Below, in pieces: positions 34,232-43,606 of a DNA stretch of 64,000 nt (positions are counted from its first letter, which is position 1; each line of letters opens with the position of its first letter). The stretch is from Clostridium vincentii (lineage in GTDB: Bacteria > Bacillota > Clostridia > Clostridiales > Clostridiaceae): positions 114,768 through 178,767 of the forward strand of contig NZ_PVXQ01000002.1 in assembly GCF_002995745.1 (NCBI RefSeq), in the 5' to 3' direction. The notes beneath the pieces are model-generated. The model did no database searches and was not told the origin of the DNA. It worked only from the letters and a program-made list of their open reading frames with translations. Made by a program: the position numbers and the translations under genes.

Positions 34232-35171
34232 ATATTAAATTAAGATCTCCAGAAATAGTTTTAACGTTAATAAGTTTTGAACTATCACCGTTAGTAAAGG
34301 AATAGGAACTACTATTATTTATATCCATATTAAGGTTTTTGCCTGATATTTCACCAGAGATTGAAGAAAAATTCACCTTATAGCCTATTTCATTTGGGAT
34401 AATTAAATCAACATCCCCAGATTTGGTTGAAAAATTAGAGTTTTCAGCTATTTCAGATAAAATTAAATCGACAGAGCCAGAAACTACTGATACAGTTGTT
34501 TCTCCTAATGCCCCACTAATAGAAATATCTCCGCTAGCGGTTTTTATTAATGATTTATCGGTCCTAATGGTAGATCCATTTATTCTGCCACTTAATGATT
34601 CTAAAGAAGTATCAGTAGCTTCTACAGTATATAAATCAATATCTCCACTAGAAGATGATACTAAAAGGGTTTTAAGCTTTCCTCCAGTAACTGATAATTC
34701 ACCGCTTGAGCCTTTTATAGACAATAGATTTTGATAGGTATCAGGTACATATACCTTGACCTCTAAATCAGAGAATATTAGATTGTCATTTGTTTCAATA
34801 AAAACATTTGAATCAGTAACTTCTACTCTACTTAATCCATCGGAGTAAGTAAAATTAGAAAAGAAGTCTCCATTAACATCAATTTTAAGAGTTGTACCAC
34901 TATAAAATTCAACTGAGTAGTCTGAGCTAGATGAGCTTAAATATATATTTTGCACAGTTTGAGGTAATTCCTTTTCAACAGTTCCAATAGAACTTGTAGA
35001 ATTATGATTACTCCAGTCAAAATTCCATCGCCCATTCCAATCATCTGAATAGGAAGAAAAATTAAAGTTACTATTGTATAGCATTATTCCAGCTGATATA
35101 TAACATAAAATGCTTAGGAGAGTTAAAACTGATAAGAAAATCTTCATTCTACGAGACATAAATTTTTTCAT
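34230..35171 (-). CDS. DUF4097 beta-repeat membrane protein
   Basis: The 313-residue protein has one N-terminal helix (about residues 10-30) and then a repetitive all-beta region in which SGD or SGE recurs about every 20 residues (SSSGDIDL, TASGDISI, TKSGDVDL, SISGEISG, TISGDLNL). This is the DUF4097 adhesin-like solenoid, likely outside the membrane. It follows the DUF1700 gene with a one-base overlap (TAATG), a common pairing. The function is unknown; envelope-stress sensing has been suggested for similar pairs. Confidence 0.85.
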   Translation of the reverse strand: MKKFMSRRMKIFLSVLTLLSILCYISAGIMLYNSNFNFSSYSDDWNGRWNFDWSNHNSTSSIGTVEKELPQTVQNIYLSSSSSDYSVEFYSGTTLKIDVNGDFFSNFTYSDGLSRVEVTDSNVFIETNDNLIFSDLEVKVYVPDTYQNLLSIKGSSGELSVTGGKLKTLLVSSSSGDIDLYTVEATDTSLESLSGRINGSTIRTDKSLIKTASGDISISGALGETTVSVVSGSVDLILSEIAENSNFSTKSGDVDLIIPNEIGYKVNFSSISGEISGKNLNMDINNSSSYSFTNGDSSKLINVKTISGDLNLI

Positions 35172-35839
35172 TAATTTGCCTCCTTATTGAAAAATTTATT
35201 AAAAAGTTTCCTTGCAAATATAATTACTGCTTTTATAAAATACACAGATAATATTGTTACTAATATTGTAGCAAAAGTGGAGCCTACAGTAATAAGTGCA
35301 ATTACACTTGTAGGAAAATCAGCTAAAAAAGTAGGTGCTGTAAAGCCAAAAAGGCTTAAGCCAGATTGTACAAAGAGTAGTGCAATTCCAGATAGACTCA
35401 AAGCAAAAGGAATTAATATAAATGCTAACGCTAAGGCAAACAAACTTCCACCTATGGCAAGTCCGAAAGGTCCTATAATCACAATTGTAAGAATAACTAT
35501 TGTGATTTTTAATAATGTGTTTACATTGTTTGAATCACTGTTTAGATTTTTTTGAGAATCATTAGTATACGAATTATTATTATTTTTATGACTATTGTTA
35601 GAATAGTTAGTATTACTACTCTTATATGGTGGGACACTTTGGACATAACCATTTCTATATTGATTAACTATAACAAAAGGATCTCCAAAAATATTTATTA
35701 TTTCTTCTTCAGTTTTTCCATCGGATAGTGCATCCTTAAAATGATTTTCATAGCCAGCGATAATTTCATTTAATTCTTCTGGCGGAAAGTCATTTAAGCC
35801 TGCTCTAATGATTTTAAGGAATTCATTTTTATTCACCAT
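35171..35839 (-). CDS. DUF1700 (HAAS-domain) membrane protein
   Basis: The 222-residue protein starts with a small helical HAAS domain (about residues 1-65; FPPEELNEIIAGYENHFKDAL, seen in part; FGDPFVIVNQY). An Asn/Ser-rich linker follows (70-105), then three or four helices (about 108-205). AGGGGGTTGTA precedes the ATG. It is first in the pair with the DUF4097 gene. Unlike the unit at 5.7 kb, no PadR regulator is attached; its upstream side faces the DnaA-box cluster. Confidence 0.85.
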   Translation of the reverse strand: MVNKNEFLKIIRAGLNDFPPEELNEIIAGYENHFKDALSDGKTEEEIINIFGDPFVIVNQYRNGYVQSVPPYKSSNTNYSNNSHKNNNNSYTNDSQKNLNSDSNNVNTLLKITIVILTIVIIGPFGLAIGGSLFALALAFILIPFALSLSGIALLFVQSGLSLFGFTAPTFLADFPTSVIALITVGSTFATILVTILSVYFIKAVIIFARKLFNKFFNKEAN

Positions 35840-35881
35840 TACAACCCCCTAATATAATATTGATAATCTTAGTGCACTTAT

Positions 35882-35910
35882 ATTATAAAATATGGTAGTA
35901 TACAATACAA
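35882..35910 (-). promoter_or_regulatory. Promoter of the DUF1700/DUF4097 pair
   Basis: On the minus strand TTGTAT (35910-35905), 17 bases, then TATAAT (35887-35882), 43 bases before the start codon and 60 bases from the first DnaA box. Confidence 0.65.
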
Positions 35911-35969
35911 GGTAATGAAGGATAATTAACATTATATTAAGAACTGCTAATAAAATATTAAGAACTAAG

Positions 35970-36279
35970 TTATCCACAGTTAATAGTGGATAAGCTGTGG
36001 ATAAAATATATTGACTATCCACAGAATTAGCCTAGATATAGTGCAAAACTGTGGACAATGTGAGCAAAAAGAGCAAAAACGGTGGATAACTCAAATCTTA
36101 TGAATAAATTTATGAAAAATATATTGACACAACATGTATGTAAATAATTTTTGTCAACACCAATATAGAGAATATTGGGGAAAAAATTATTATCAAGTGA
36201 AATTAGTTATAAATAAGAAATTAAATACGACAATAAAATACAGATTATTCACAAACCTGTGGACAAAATCTGTGGATAA
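35970..36279. other. Cluster of nine DnaA-box-like nonamers
   Basis: The 472-base gap between DUF1700 and sfsA carries TTATCCACA-type boxes at 35970 (+, perfect), 35985 (-, one mismatch), 35996 (-, perfect), 36015 (+, one mismatch), 36050 (-, one mismatch), 36081 (-, one mismatch), 36245 (+, TTATTCACA), 36258 (-, one mismatch) and 36271 (-, perfect). They form groups of six and three around an AT-rich stretch that includes a CCAATAT/ATATTGG hairpin (36160-36178). No dnaA, rpmH or dnaN lies here, so this resembles a DnaA-box cluster outside the standard origin context. Confidence 0.85.
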
Positions 36280-36311
36280 TGTGTATAAGTTTATATGATG
36301 GAGGTAAAAAA

Positions 36312-37004
36312 GTGGAGTATAATAAGAATATATATGAGGCAACATTTATAGATAGACCCAATAGATTTAATGCTACAGTGATTTTTCAAGAGCGAGAAAT
36401 AGTGGTGCATGTACCTAATACAGGTAGATGTAAAGAGATACTAATACCAGGCTGTCAGGTGTTTATAAGGGAAGAGACTAATCCCACACGGAAAACAAAA
36501 TATGATCTTATAGGTGCATATAAAGGAAAGAAAAACATATGTATTGATTCGCAAATTCCAAATAAGGTAGTGAAAGAAGCTTTAGAGGACGGAGCTGTGG
36601 ATAAGTTAAAAGAGTATACAAATATATTAAGTGAAAAAACTTTTGGGAATAGCAGATTTGATTTTAAATTGTCAAAAGATGATGGACAAGAGTATTACTT
36701 AGAGGTAAAGGGAGTAACCCTCGAGGAAGATGGGAATTCTAGATTCCCAGATGCTCCTACAGAGAGAGGAAAAAAGCATCTATTAGAATTAATAGAGGTA
36801 AAGAAAAGTGGAAGAGGTGCAGGAGTGCTTTTTTTAATACAAATAGAGGATGTGCAGACCTTTAGACCAAATGATGAAATGGATCCTAAATTTGCAGAAG
36901 CCTTAAGAGAAGCTGAAAAAAGTGGGGTTGATATTTTTGCATACTCATCTATTGTCACACAAACTGGAATAACATTACATAAACCTGTTAAAATTATTCT
37001 ATAA
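36312..37004 (+). CDS. sfsA: SfsA family DNA-binding/nuclease-like protein
   Basis: The 230-residue protein matches SfsA, first described as sugar fermentation stimulation protein of E. coli. RPNRFNATVIF, HVPNTGRCKEIL, NSRFDFKL, YLEVKGVTL and FPDAPTERGKKHL are family hallmarks; the last group resembles a restriction-endonuclease-like core. The GTG start at 36312 follows GGAGG at 7 bases. The last DnaA box ends only 33 bases before it, so DnaA occupancy could affect its transcription. Its true function is unclear. Confidence 0.9.
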   Translation: MEYNKNIYEATFIDRPNRFNATVIFQEREIVVHVPNTGRCKEILIPGCQVFIREETNPTRKTKYDLIGAYKGKKNICIDSQIPNKVVKEALEDGAVDKLKEYTNILSEKTFGNSRFDFKLSKDDGQEYYLEVKGVTLEEDGNSRFPDAPTERGKKHLLELIEVKKSGRGAGVLFLIQIEDVQTFRPNDEMDPKFAEALREAEKSGVDIFAYSSIVTQTGITLHKPVKIIL

Positions 37005-37037
37005 TAGCTACCTAATAATACAGAAGAGAGGAATTAT

Positions 37038-37535
37038 ATGAAGTATGAATTTTGTCCTATTTGTGGAAGAAAACTAAAAAAAGTAATTTGTGGAGATGAG
37101 GGAGTTGTCCCTTTTTGTTCTCATGACACTTGCTATTATTTTAATACCCCATATCCATGCATAATGGTAGCTGTAATTAAAGATGATGAAGTTTTACTCT
37201 TAAAACAAAGTTATATTTATAAGAATTCTAAACTTCTCATATCAGGATATATAGGAATTGATGAAAAAGCTGAAGACACTGTTTATCGTGAAGTATTAGA
37301 GGAAACTTCAATAGAGATTGAAGATATTAATTTTTTAGGCACAGATTTTATTGAAGGTCGAGAGATATTAATGTTAACCTACTCAGCTAAATATAAGACA
37401 GGTAAAATTAAAATTTCTAAGGAAGTTGAAGAAGCTAGATGGTTTAAAATACCTGAAGCCTTAGAAGAATTAGGAGAAAATGAGATAGGGAAGAGAGTAT
37501 TAGAAAAGGCAATTGAAAAAGAACTTACACTTTGA
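37038..37535 (+). CDS. NUDIX hydrolase with N-terminal zinc ribbon
   Basis: The 165-residue protein joins a four-Cys zinc ribbon (CPICG near residue 6; FCSHDTC near 26) to a NUDIX domain. The NUDIX box fits G-x5-E-x7-REV-x-EE (from about residue 75, ending REVLEETSI), so it should hydrolyse a nucleoside diphosphate derivative with a divalent metal. The zinc ribbon recalls NudC-type NADH pyrophosphatases, but the SQPWPFPxS signature is absent. GAAGAGAGG precedes the ATG. Confidence 0.88.
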   Translation: MKYEFCPICGRKLKKVICGDEGVVPFCSHDTCYYFNTPYPCIMVAVIKDDEVLLLKQSYIYKNSKLLISGYIGIDEKAEDTVYREVLEETSIEIEDINFLGTDFIEGREILMLTYSAKYKTGKIKISKEVEEARWFKIPEALEELGENEIGKRVLEKAIEKELTL

Positions 37536-37560
37536 TTATAAAGTGTGAGTTCTTTGACTA
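37518..37560 (+). terminator. Hairpin after the NUDIX gene
   Basis: AAAGAACTTACACTTT pairs with AAAGTGTGAGTTCTTT (one mismatch). The following T run is weak, so efficiency is uncertain. Confidence 0.6.
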
Positions 37561-37679
37561 TTAGATATATATTATAATTGCAATAAATTATAAGTACAAA
37601 TTTAACATTTTTTGTAGTTATTAATTTAAATAATGAGTATAATTATAATATTAAATTGGCCAGAGGGGGAGTTAATATA

Positions 37680-38345
37680 ATGTCAATGGAATCTAAATTT
37701 GTCCCAGAAATAAAGGGAACATTAAGAAATTATATTGTTGAAGTTCCGTTAATAATTGGAGAGTGTAGTGGAATAAAAATATTTGGTAAGAGAATAAAAT
37801 CTTTACTGTTTACTACAGATGTAGCCATGATTAGAAATACAAATGCAGATGCTATAATGGCTGTATATCCCTTTACTCCACAACAATTAATAACAGATGT
37901 CCTTATAATGGCAGCTGATGTACCTGTTTTTTGCGGAGTTGGGGGCGGAATTACTCAAGGAAAAAGAGTAGTGAATCTTGCTTTAGATGCAGAATTTAAA
38001 GGCGCGATTGCTGTAGTAGTTAATTCTCCTACATCAGATGAAGTTATTAGAACTATTAGAGCTACAATAGATATTCCAATTGTAGTTACTGTAGTCTCAG
38101 AAAATACAGATATATTAGAGAGAATTCAGGCTGGTGCCACAATATTAAATGTATCAGGTGGCAAGAATACTCCGAATATTATTAGGCGAATTAGAGAAAT
38201 ATCACCTGAATGTCCTATAATAGCTACAGGTGGACATACGGAAGAAAGTATAATGGAAACAATAGTTGCAGGTGCTAATGCAATAACGTATACACCTCCA
38301 TCAACAACAAAAATAATGGGAGAATTAATGGGTAGGTATAGATAG
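37680..38345 (+). CDS. TIM-barrel-like protein of unknown function
   Basis: The 221-residue protein shows alternating hydrophobic strands and helices. Glycine-rich phosphate-binding-type loops lie toward the end (TILNVSGGKNTP, PIIATGGHTEESI, GANAITYTPPS), as in small TIM-barrel enzymes. FCGVGGGITQGKRVV lies in the middle. I cannot assign a reaction. ATG 37680 has AGAGGGGGAG upstream; the ATG at 37656 lies before that site. It stands alone, followed by a terminator. Confidence 0.65.
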   Translation: MSMESKFVPEIKGTLRNYIVEVPLIIGECSGIKIFGKRIKSLLFTTDVAMIRNTNADAIMAVYPFTPQQLITDVLIMAADVPVFCGVGGGITQGKRVVNLALDAEFKGAIAVVVNSPTSDEVIRTIRATIDIPIVVTVVSENTDILERIQAGATILNVSGGKNTPNIIRRIREISPECPIIATGGHTEESIMETIVAGANAITYTPPSTTKIMGELMGRYR

Positions 38346-38370
38346 TCGAAAAAGATAATAAAAGGATACT

Positions 38371-38398
38371 AGTTGCAGGGCTGCTGCAACTTTTTTTA
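38371..38398 (+). terminator. Terminator of the TIM-barrel gene
   Basis: AGTTGCAG pairs with CTGCAACT over GGCTG, followed by seven T. Confidence 0.9.
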
Positions 38399-38477
38399 TA
38401 CAAATAAATATGAACAGGTACATCATTTATGGTATACTTAAGATGTATTTTTAAACTAAGAGGGAGAATTCCGTACT

Positions 38478-38696
38478 ATGGGTAAAATGTATATTATTGA
38501 TAGAATAGAGGCGAATTACATTGTCATAGAATCTCCAGAGGGGGATATAATCAATGTAAAAAAAGAATTTTTAAATGGAAATGGAAAAGAAGGAGATTGC
38601 TTAATTAAAAAAGATAACTACTTTAAAATAGATAGAGAAGCTACAAAGAAAAGACAAGTTGAGATAGCTAATAAATTAAAGGGGATGTGGAATTAG
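38478..38696 (+). CDS. DUF3006 protein
   Basis: The 72-residue cytosolic protein has the DUF3006 pattern: a start with YIIDRIEANYIVIES, then a short beta-barrel-like segment ending GDCLIKKDN. These small proteins often sit beside secreted hydrolases; here the partner is signal peptidase I, 4 bases downstream. GAGGGAGA precedes the ATG, with a somewhat long spacer of 11. The role is unknown. Confidence 0.8.
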   Translation: MGKMYIIDRIEANYIVIESPEGDIINVKKEFLNGNGKEGDCLIKKDNYFKIDREATKKRQVEIANKLKGMWN

Positions 38697-38700
38697 AAAT

Positions 38701-39270
38701 ATGAAAGAAGGCATTGATGAAATAATAGGGGAAGATAAATCGAATTTAGGTAACAATAAAAGTAATAAGTCAAATTTTTTTAAAGATTGGGTAGTGCCCT
38801 TAGTTATTGCATTTGTATTAGCCTTTTTAATAAAACAATATATTCTTTTTAAAGTGTATATTCCATCAGGATCCATGATTCCAACATTAAATGTAGGAGA
38901 TCATCTTTTTGTTACAAAAGTATATAATCTAGATAATATAGAAAGAGGAGATATACTTGTATTTGATTCAAAGGAATTAAGTGATTTGTTAATAAAAAGA
39001 GTGATAGGACTCCCTGGGGATAATATAAAAATAGTAGATGGACAGATATCAGTAAATGGTGAGGAAGTCCAAGAAGATTATACAATAAACAAGGATAATT
39101 TCTATGGAGAATTTCATGTGCCAGAGGGCAAGTATTTTTTCTGTGGTGATAATAGACCCGACTCCTATGATTCTAGGAAATGGGCGAATCCATATATTAA
39201 TGGAGAAGATATACAGGCGAAAGCTCAGGTAAAGGTCTATCCATTTAGCGATTTTGGGAGTATTAAATAA
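38701..39270 (+). CDS. lepB: Signal peptidase I
   Basis: The 189-residue membrane protease removes Sec and Tat signal peptides on the outer face of the membrane. It has one N-terminal helix (about residues 31-50) and the catalytic dyad S58 (PSGSMIPTL) and K99 (LLIKRVIGLPGD). The later boxes GDNRPDSYDSR are intact. Its length is normal for Firmicute type I peptidases. Its ribosome site (AAAGGGGATG) lies within the end of the DUF3006 gene, so translation is probably coupled. Confidence 0.95.
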   Translation: MKEGIDEIIGEDKSNLGNNKSNKSNFFKDWVVPLVIAFVLAFLIKQYILFKVYIPSGSMIPTLNVGDHLFVTKVYNLDNIERGDILVFDSKELSDLLIKRVIGLPGDNIKIVDGQISVNGEEVQEDYTINKDNFYGEFHVPEGKYFFCGDNRPDSYDSRKWANPYINGEDIQAKAQVKVYPFSDFGSIK

Positions 39271-39305
39271 AAAAGTATAAAGAGAAGAAAGAGGTGCCGT
39301 AAGAT

Positions 39306-41282
39306 ATGAAAATTGAACCGAAAAAAGATCCAAAGAAGAGCCCAAAGAAACCTAAAATATCCCTTGTTGTTTATTTTATAATAACTATGTCAATACTGTT
39401 AGTTGTAAATTATTCTAAAGATATATATAACAATGAAGAAATAAACTACAATAAATTTTTAAGTATGGTAGATGAGAAGCAAATATCTGAAATTGTAATT
39501 GCATCTGATAGCCTATTGATTACTCCAAAGCCAGGAACTGAGTTTGAGGGTAAAACAGTATATACTGCAAATATTAACGATGATAAGTTAATAGATAAGT
39601 TGATAGCATCTGGAGAAATAGATTTTACAGGTAAGAATCCAAAGGAATCAATAATGATGAATATATTGGTTTCTTGGGGTATACCAATCTTATTCCTATT
39701 TGTAATGTATAAGTTTTTCTTTTCGAAGATGTTAGGCAAAATGGGAGGCGGAATGGGCTCCATAGGTAAAAGCAATGCGAAAATATATGCTGAAAATGAT
39801 ATCAAAGTTACATTTAAGGATGTGGCAGGTCAAGAAGAGGCTAAGGAATCCCTAGAGGAAGTTATAGACTTCTTAAATTGCCCAGCAAAATATACAGAGA
39901 TAGGTGCTAAATTACCTAAGGGAGTTTTATTAGTAGGCCCTCCAGGAACAGGTAAAACACTTATAGCAAAGGCAGTAGCGGGAGAAGCCAAAGTTCCATT
40001 TTTCTCTTTATCAGGTTCAAGCTTTGTTGAGATGTTTGTTGGAGTTGGAGCGTCAAGAGTTAGAGAATTATTTAAGGATGCTGAACAAAAGGCACCATGT
40101 ATAATTTTTATTGATGAAATTGATGCTATAGGTAAAAGCCGTGATAGTCAGATGCAAAGTAATGATGAAAGAGAACAAACTTTAAATCAATTATTATCTC
40201 AAATGGATGGATTTGATTCATCTAAGGGAATAGTAATTCTAGCAGCTACTAATAGACCTGAAATACTTGATAAGGCTCTACTTAGGCCAGGTAGATTTGA
40301 TAGACGAGTTATTGTTGATAGACCTGACTTTAAGGGAAGAGAAGCAATACTTAAAGTTCATGTAAAAAGCGTTTTCTTAGATGATGGAGTAGATTTAAAG
40401 GAAGTTGCTAAGGGAACTCCAGGAGCTGTAGGAGCAGATCTTGCAAATATAGTTAATGAATCTGCTTTAAGGGCTGTTAAGCATGGTAGAAAGCGAGTTA
40501 TTCAAGAAGATTTAAGAGATGCTGTTGAAGTAATTATAGCAGGTAAAGAAAAGAAGGATAGAATCCTTTCAGAGAAGGAAAAAAGAATTGTTGCCTTCCA
40601 TGAAGTTGGTCATGCATTAGTTGCAACCCTTTTAAAGGATGCAGATCCAGTACATAAGATCACAATAGTCCCTAGAACAATGGGAGCTTTAGGATATACA
40701 ATGCAGCTTCCAGAGGAAGAGAAATTCTTAACTTCTAAGGAAGAATTATATAATCAAATTACAGTAATGCTTGGTGGAAGATCTGCTGAAGAAGAGGTAT
40801 TTGCAATAGTTTCTACAGGAGCATCTAATGACATAGAAAGAGCTACACAAACTGCTAGAAGCATGGTAACTACTTATGGTATGAGTGATAGATTTGATAT
40901 GATGGCATTAGAATCTATACAAAGTAAGTATCTTGATGGAAGAGCAGTTAGAAATTGTAGTGAAGAAACATCAACAATTATTGATCAAGAAATATTAAAA
41001 ATTATAAGGGATGCTCACAATAAAGCTAGAACTATTTTAAGAGAAAATAGAGAATTACTAAATAAAATTTCTGAAGCTCTTTTAGAGAAGGAAACACTAT
41101 TTGGTGAGGAATTTATGGAAATAGTATGTGTGGACTATCCTGAATTAAAGAGAGTAAAGAAAGTAGAAGTAATAGACAAGACTAAAAAGGTAGAATCTTT
41201 AGGTAAAACTAAAGATGAGGACAGAGATGAAACTATAACTATTAATACAGAATTAGGCGAAGAAATAGATAAAACGCTTTAA
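39306..41282 (+). CDS. ftsH: ATP-dependent zinc metalloprotease FtsH
   Basis: The 658-residue membrane AAA+ protease degrades misfolded and regulatory proteins. It has two helices (about residues 18-35 and 113-132) around a small outer domain. The AAA module has Walker A GPPGTGKT (211-218), Walker [13 protein letters not shown] and SRH region [21 protein letters not shown], seen in part. The peptidase site is HEVGH (432-436). The usual FtsH variant is HEAGH; Val replaces Ala here. The neighbours are not tilS or hpt, so it could be a second paralogue. AGAGGTG precedes the ATG. Confidence 0.94.
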   Translation: MKIEPKKDPKKSPKKPKISLVVYFIITMSILLVVNYSKDIYNNEEINYNKFLSMVDEKQISEIVIASDSLLITPKPGTEFEGKTVYTANINDDKLIDKLIASGEIDFTGKNPKESIMMNILVSWGIPILFLFVMYKFFFSKMLGKMGGGMGSIGKSNAKIYAENDIKVTFKDVAGQEEAKESLEEVIDFLNCPAKYTEIGAKLPKGVLLVGPPGTGKTLIAKAVAGEAKVPFFSLSGSSFVEMFVGVGASRVRELFKDAEQKAPCIIFIDEIDAIGKSRDSQMQSNDEREQTLNQLLSQMDGFDSSKGIVILAATNRPEILDKALLRPGRFDRRVIVDRPDFKGREAILKVHVKSVFLDDGVDLKEVAKGTPGAVGADLANIVNESALRAVKHGRKRVIQEDLRDAVEVIIAGKEKKDRILSEKEKRIVAFHEVGHALVATLLKDADPVHKITIVPRTMGALGYTMQLPEEEKFLTSKEELYNQITVMLGGRSAEEEVFAIVSTGASNDIERATQTARSMVTTYGMSDRFDMMALESIQSKYLDGRAVRNCSEETSTIIDQEILKIIRDAHNKARTILRENRELLNKISEALLEKETLFGEEFMEIVCVDYPELKRVKKVEVIDKTKKVESLGKTKDEDRDETITINTELGEEIDKTL

Positions 41283-41295
41283 GCAAAATCAAAAA

Positions 41296-41340
41296 AAATA
41301 ACAAGCCAGTATGCTTGCATATCTGGTCTGTTATTTATTT
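41296..41340 (+). terminator. Terminator of ftsH
   Basis: AAATAACAagCCAGTAT pairs with ATATCTGGtcTGTTATTT with small internal loops, followed by ATTTTC. Confidence 0.7.
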
Positions 41341-41373
41341 TCATTTGCTTTGAATTAAAAAAGAGGTGCTTTT

Positions 41374-43464
41374 TTGGAAAAAGATTTAGAATACTTAATG
41401 GAGCAAGTTAAGCTTCAAGAGACTATTAAAATTTTAGATGGAGAAATATTAAGTTATATTGCAAAGAGAAAGTATATTACAGAATATATTATTGAATATA
41501 GGAAAAAGTATATAGAGGAATATAAAGATGATGAAGATAGGGTTATAGAATTTTTTGATCATGAAGTCTTTGTTAAGGAAGAAGCTTATAAAACAATAGA
41601 TAAAAGATTAAAAGAGTTTACTACACTTAAAGAAGCCCCATACTTTGGTAAGATTACTTTTACAGAAGAAAGTGAAGGAGTACAGGAATTATATGTAGGA
41701 AGGTTTGGATTAACTCCAGAGGAAACATATGAACCTGTAATTGTTGACTGGAGAGCACCAATTGCATCTTTATTTTATAAAGGTACTTTAGGTGAGAGTT
41801 ACTATACCTCACCAGTAGGGGATATTCCAGCAAATCTTTTAGCAAGACGTCAGTTAGTATTAAAAAAGGCTGAGCTTAAAGGTATATTCGATTCAGCTAT
41901 AGATGTTAAGGATGAAATACTTCAAATGGTCCTAACATCTAACTCAGGTGAAAAGTTAAAAGATATAGTTATGACAATTCAACAGGAGCAGGATGAAATC
42001 ATAAGAGCTCCCAAGAATAAAGTTATTGTAGTAAATGGAGTTGCAGGATCTGGAAAGACTACAATAGCACTTCATAGAGTATCATATCTTCTATATAATG
42101 ATAGAGAACAATTTGGAGATAAGGTATTAATTCTTGGACCTAATGATATATTTATGGACTATATTGCACAGGTTTTACCATCCTTAGGAGAAGGGGGAAT
42201 CTCACAAGATACCTTCCAAAACTTTGCAATAGACCAAATTGGTTTAAAGGAAAATGTTAAGAGCTACTCAGATTATATTGAAGAGGCCATGAATGGAAAT
42301 GAAGAGGCTTTAACTGAGTATAAGTATAAAAGTTCAAATTCATTTACAAAACTTTTAGATAATATGATAGAAGATATGGATAAGAGTTATTTCGATATGA
42401 CTCCTGTAAATCTATTCGGAGAGACTGTAGTGGATATAGCTGAAATCAAGGAATTGTTCACAACTAATTATGGATACATGCCTTTGTTTAGAAGAAGTGA
42501 AAAGATAAAGAGAATATTAATTTCAAAAACTAAGGACAAAAGGGATGAAATTATAAGAAAACTTAATGTTGAAACACAAAAGGAAATAGACTCACTTTCT
42601 AAAGAGGAATATGAAATACAAAAAAGTAACATGGATTATCAAAGAAGAGAAAAAATTAGAGAAATAATAAGAGGTGTCATGGATTCAAGAGAAGAACTTG
42701 ATAAATGGATTGACCATGAGGATACTCTTACATTATATAAGAGAATTACAAAAACTGAATCTTTGGCATATATGGATCTAGCAGGAATACTTTATTTAGC
42801 AGTAAAGCTTGATGGCATGAAGTGCAAAAAACAAATAAAACATGTTGTCATTGATGAAGCACAAGATTATAATATGACACAGTTTAAAGTTATAAAAGAA
42901 CTTACCGGTTGCACAAGTTATACAATAGTTGGAGATAGCAATCAAAGGCTTATAGAAACTGAAGAAGAGCCAGCAATGTTACATTTGGAAGAGCTTTTTT
43001 CTCAGAATATAGAAAGCTTTAGTTTGAATAAGAGTTATAGATCAACCCAAGAAATAATGCAATATGCTAGTCAATTCATAAAAGAAGATAGCATAATTCC
43101 TTTAGTTAGAAATGGGGAACCAGTTCTTGAAGAAGAGTCAACTTCAACTCAAGATACAATAGAGACTCTTGTTTCTATAATAGAGGATTATAAAGAGGAA
43201 GGCTTAGAGAATATAGCCATTATAACTAAGGATAAAAATAAACTAAAAGAGATTTCCACGCTATTAAAGCAAAGGACAAAAGTTCTTACCTTTGATCGTG
43301 AAGATATGATATATAGTGGAGGACTTGTACTTCTTCCAGCTTATTATGCAAAGGGCTTAGAATTTGACGGAGTAATTTTATTAGACGATTTTAAAAACAC
43401 TCCAAATCTTGTCAAATATATTATGTGTACTAGGGCACTGCATAGATTAGCGGTAATCAAATAA
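41374..43464 (+). CDS. helD: UvrD/Rep-like helicase, HelD-type RNA polymerase recycling factor
   Basis: The 696-residue protein is a superfamily 1 ATPase with the HelD order: an N-terminal coiled coil (about residues 1-75), Walker A GVAGSGKTTIALHR (about 222-235), a helical insertion, Walker B HVVIDEAQDYN, motif IV LNKSYRST and the C-terminal GLEFDGVIL and CTRALHRL. HelD frees stalled RNA polymerase using ATP. The TTG start at 41374 follows AGAGGTG at 8 bases. It is somewhat shorter than the 774-residue Bacillus protein. A strong terminator follows. Confidence 0.9.
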   Translation: MEKDLEYLMEQVKLQETIKILDGEILSYIAKRKYITEYIIEYRKKYIEEYKDDEDRVIEFFDHEVFVKEEAYKTIDKRLKEFTTLKEAPYFGKITFTEESEGVQELYVGRFGLTPEETYEPVIVDWRAPIASLFYKGTLGESYYTSPVGDIPANLLARRQLVLKKAELKGIFDSAIDVKDEILQMVLTSNSGEKLKDIVMTIQQEQDEIIRAPKNKVIVVNGVAGSGKTTIALHRVSYLLYNDREQFGDKVLILGPNDIFMDYIAQVLPSLGEGGISQDTFQNFAIDQIGLKENVKSYSDYIEEAMNGNEEALTEYKYKSSNSFTKLLDNMIEDMDKSYFDMTPVNLFGETVVDIAEIKELFTTNYGYMPLFRRSEKIKRILISKTKDKRDEIIRKLNVETQKEIDSLSKEEYEIQKSNMDYQRREKIREIIRGVMDSREELDKWIDHEDTLTLYKRITKTESLAYMDLAGILYLAVKLDGMKCKKQIKHVVIDEAQDYNMTQFKVIKELTGCTSYTIVGDSNQRLIETEEEPAMLHLEELFSQNIESFSLNKSYRSTQEIMQYASQFIKEDSIIPLVRNGEPVLEEESTSTQDTIETLVSIIEDYKEEGLENIAIITKDKNKLKEISTLLKQRTKVLTFDREDMIYSGGLVLLPAYYAKGLEFDGVILLDDFKNTPNLVKYIMCTRALHRLAVIK

Positions 43465-43467
43465 CAG

Positions 43468-43504
43468 ATACCTGCAGGATTTAGCCACTGCAGGTATTTT
43501 TTTA
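43468..43504 (+). terminator. Terminator of helD
   Basis: ATACCTGCAG pairs perfectly with CTGCAGGTAT, followed by TTTTTT. Confidence 0.9.
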
Positions 43505-43514
43505 TGAATAAGCA

Positions 43515-43544
43515 TTGCATAAATATAACGTTTTGATGTATAAT
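43515..43544 (+). promoter_or_regulatory. Promoter of the amino-acid ABC transporter
   Basis: TTGCAT (43515-43520), 18 bases, then TATAAT (43539-43544), 62 bases before the start codon. I see no riboswitch in the leader. Confidence 0.6.
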
Positions 43545-43606
43545 TATACTTAAAGTAAATAAGATATATAAGAGATAGATAATAAATTAAGAGAGGGGTA
43601 AATAAA

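Noticed and set aside
35840..36311. The chromosomal origin oriC
   Set aside because: DnaA boxes and AT-rich DNA are present, but dnaA, dnaN, rpmH and rnpA are not adjacent. I keep it as a DnaA-box cluster; GC skew over the whole genome would decide.
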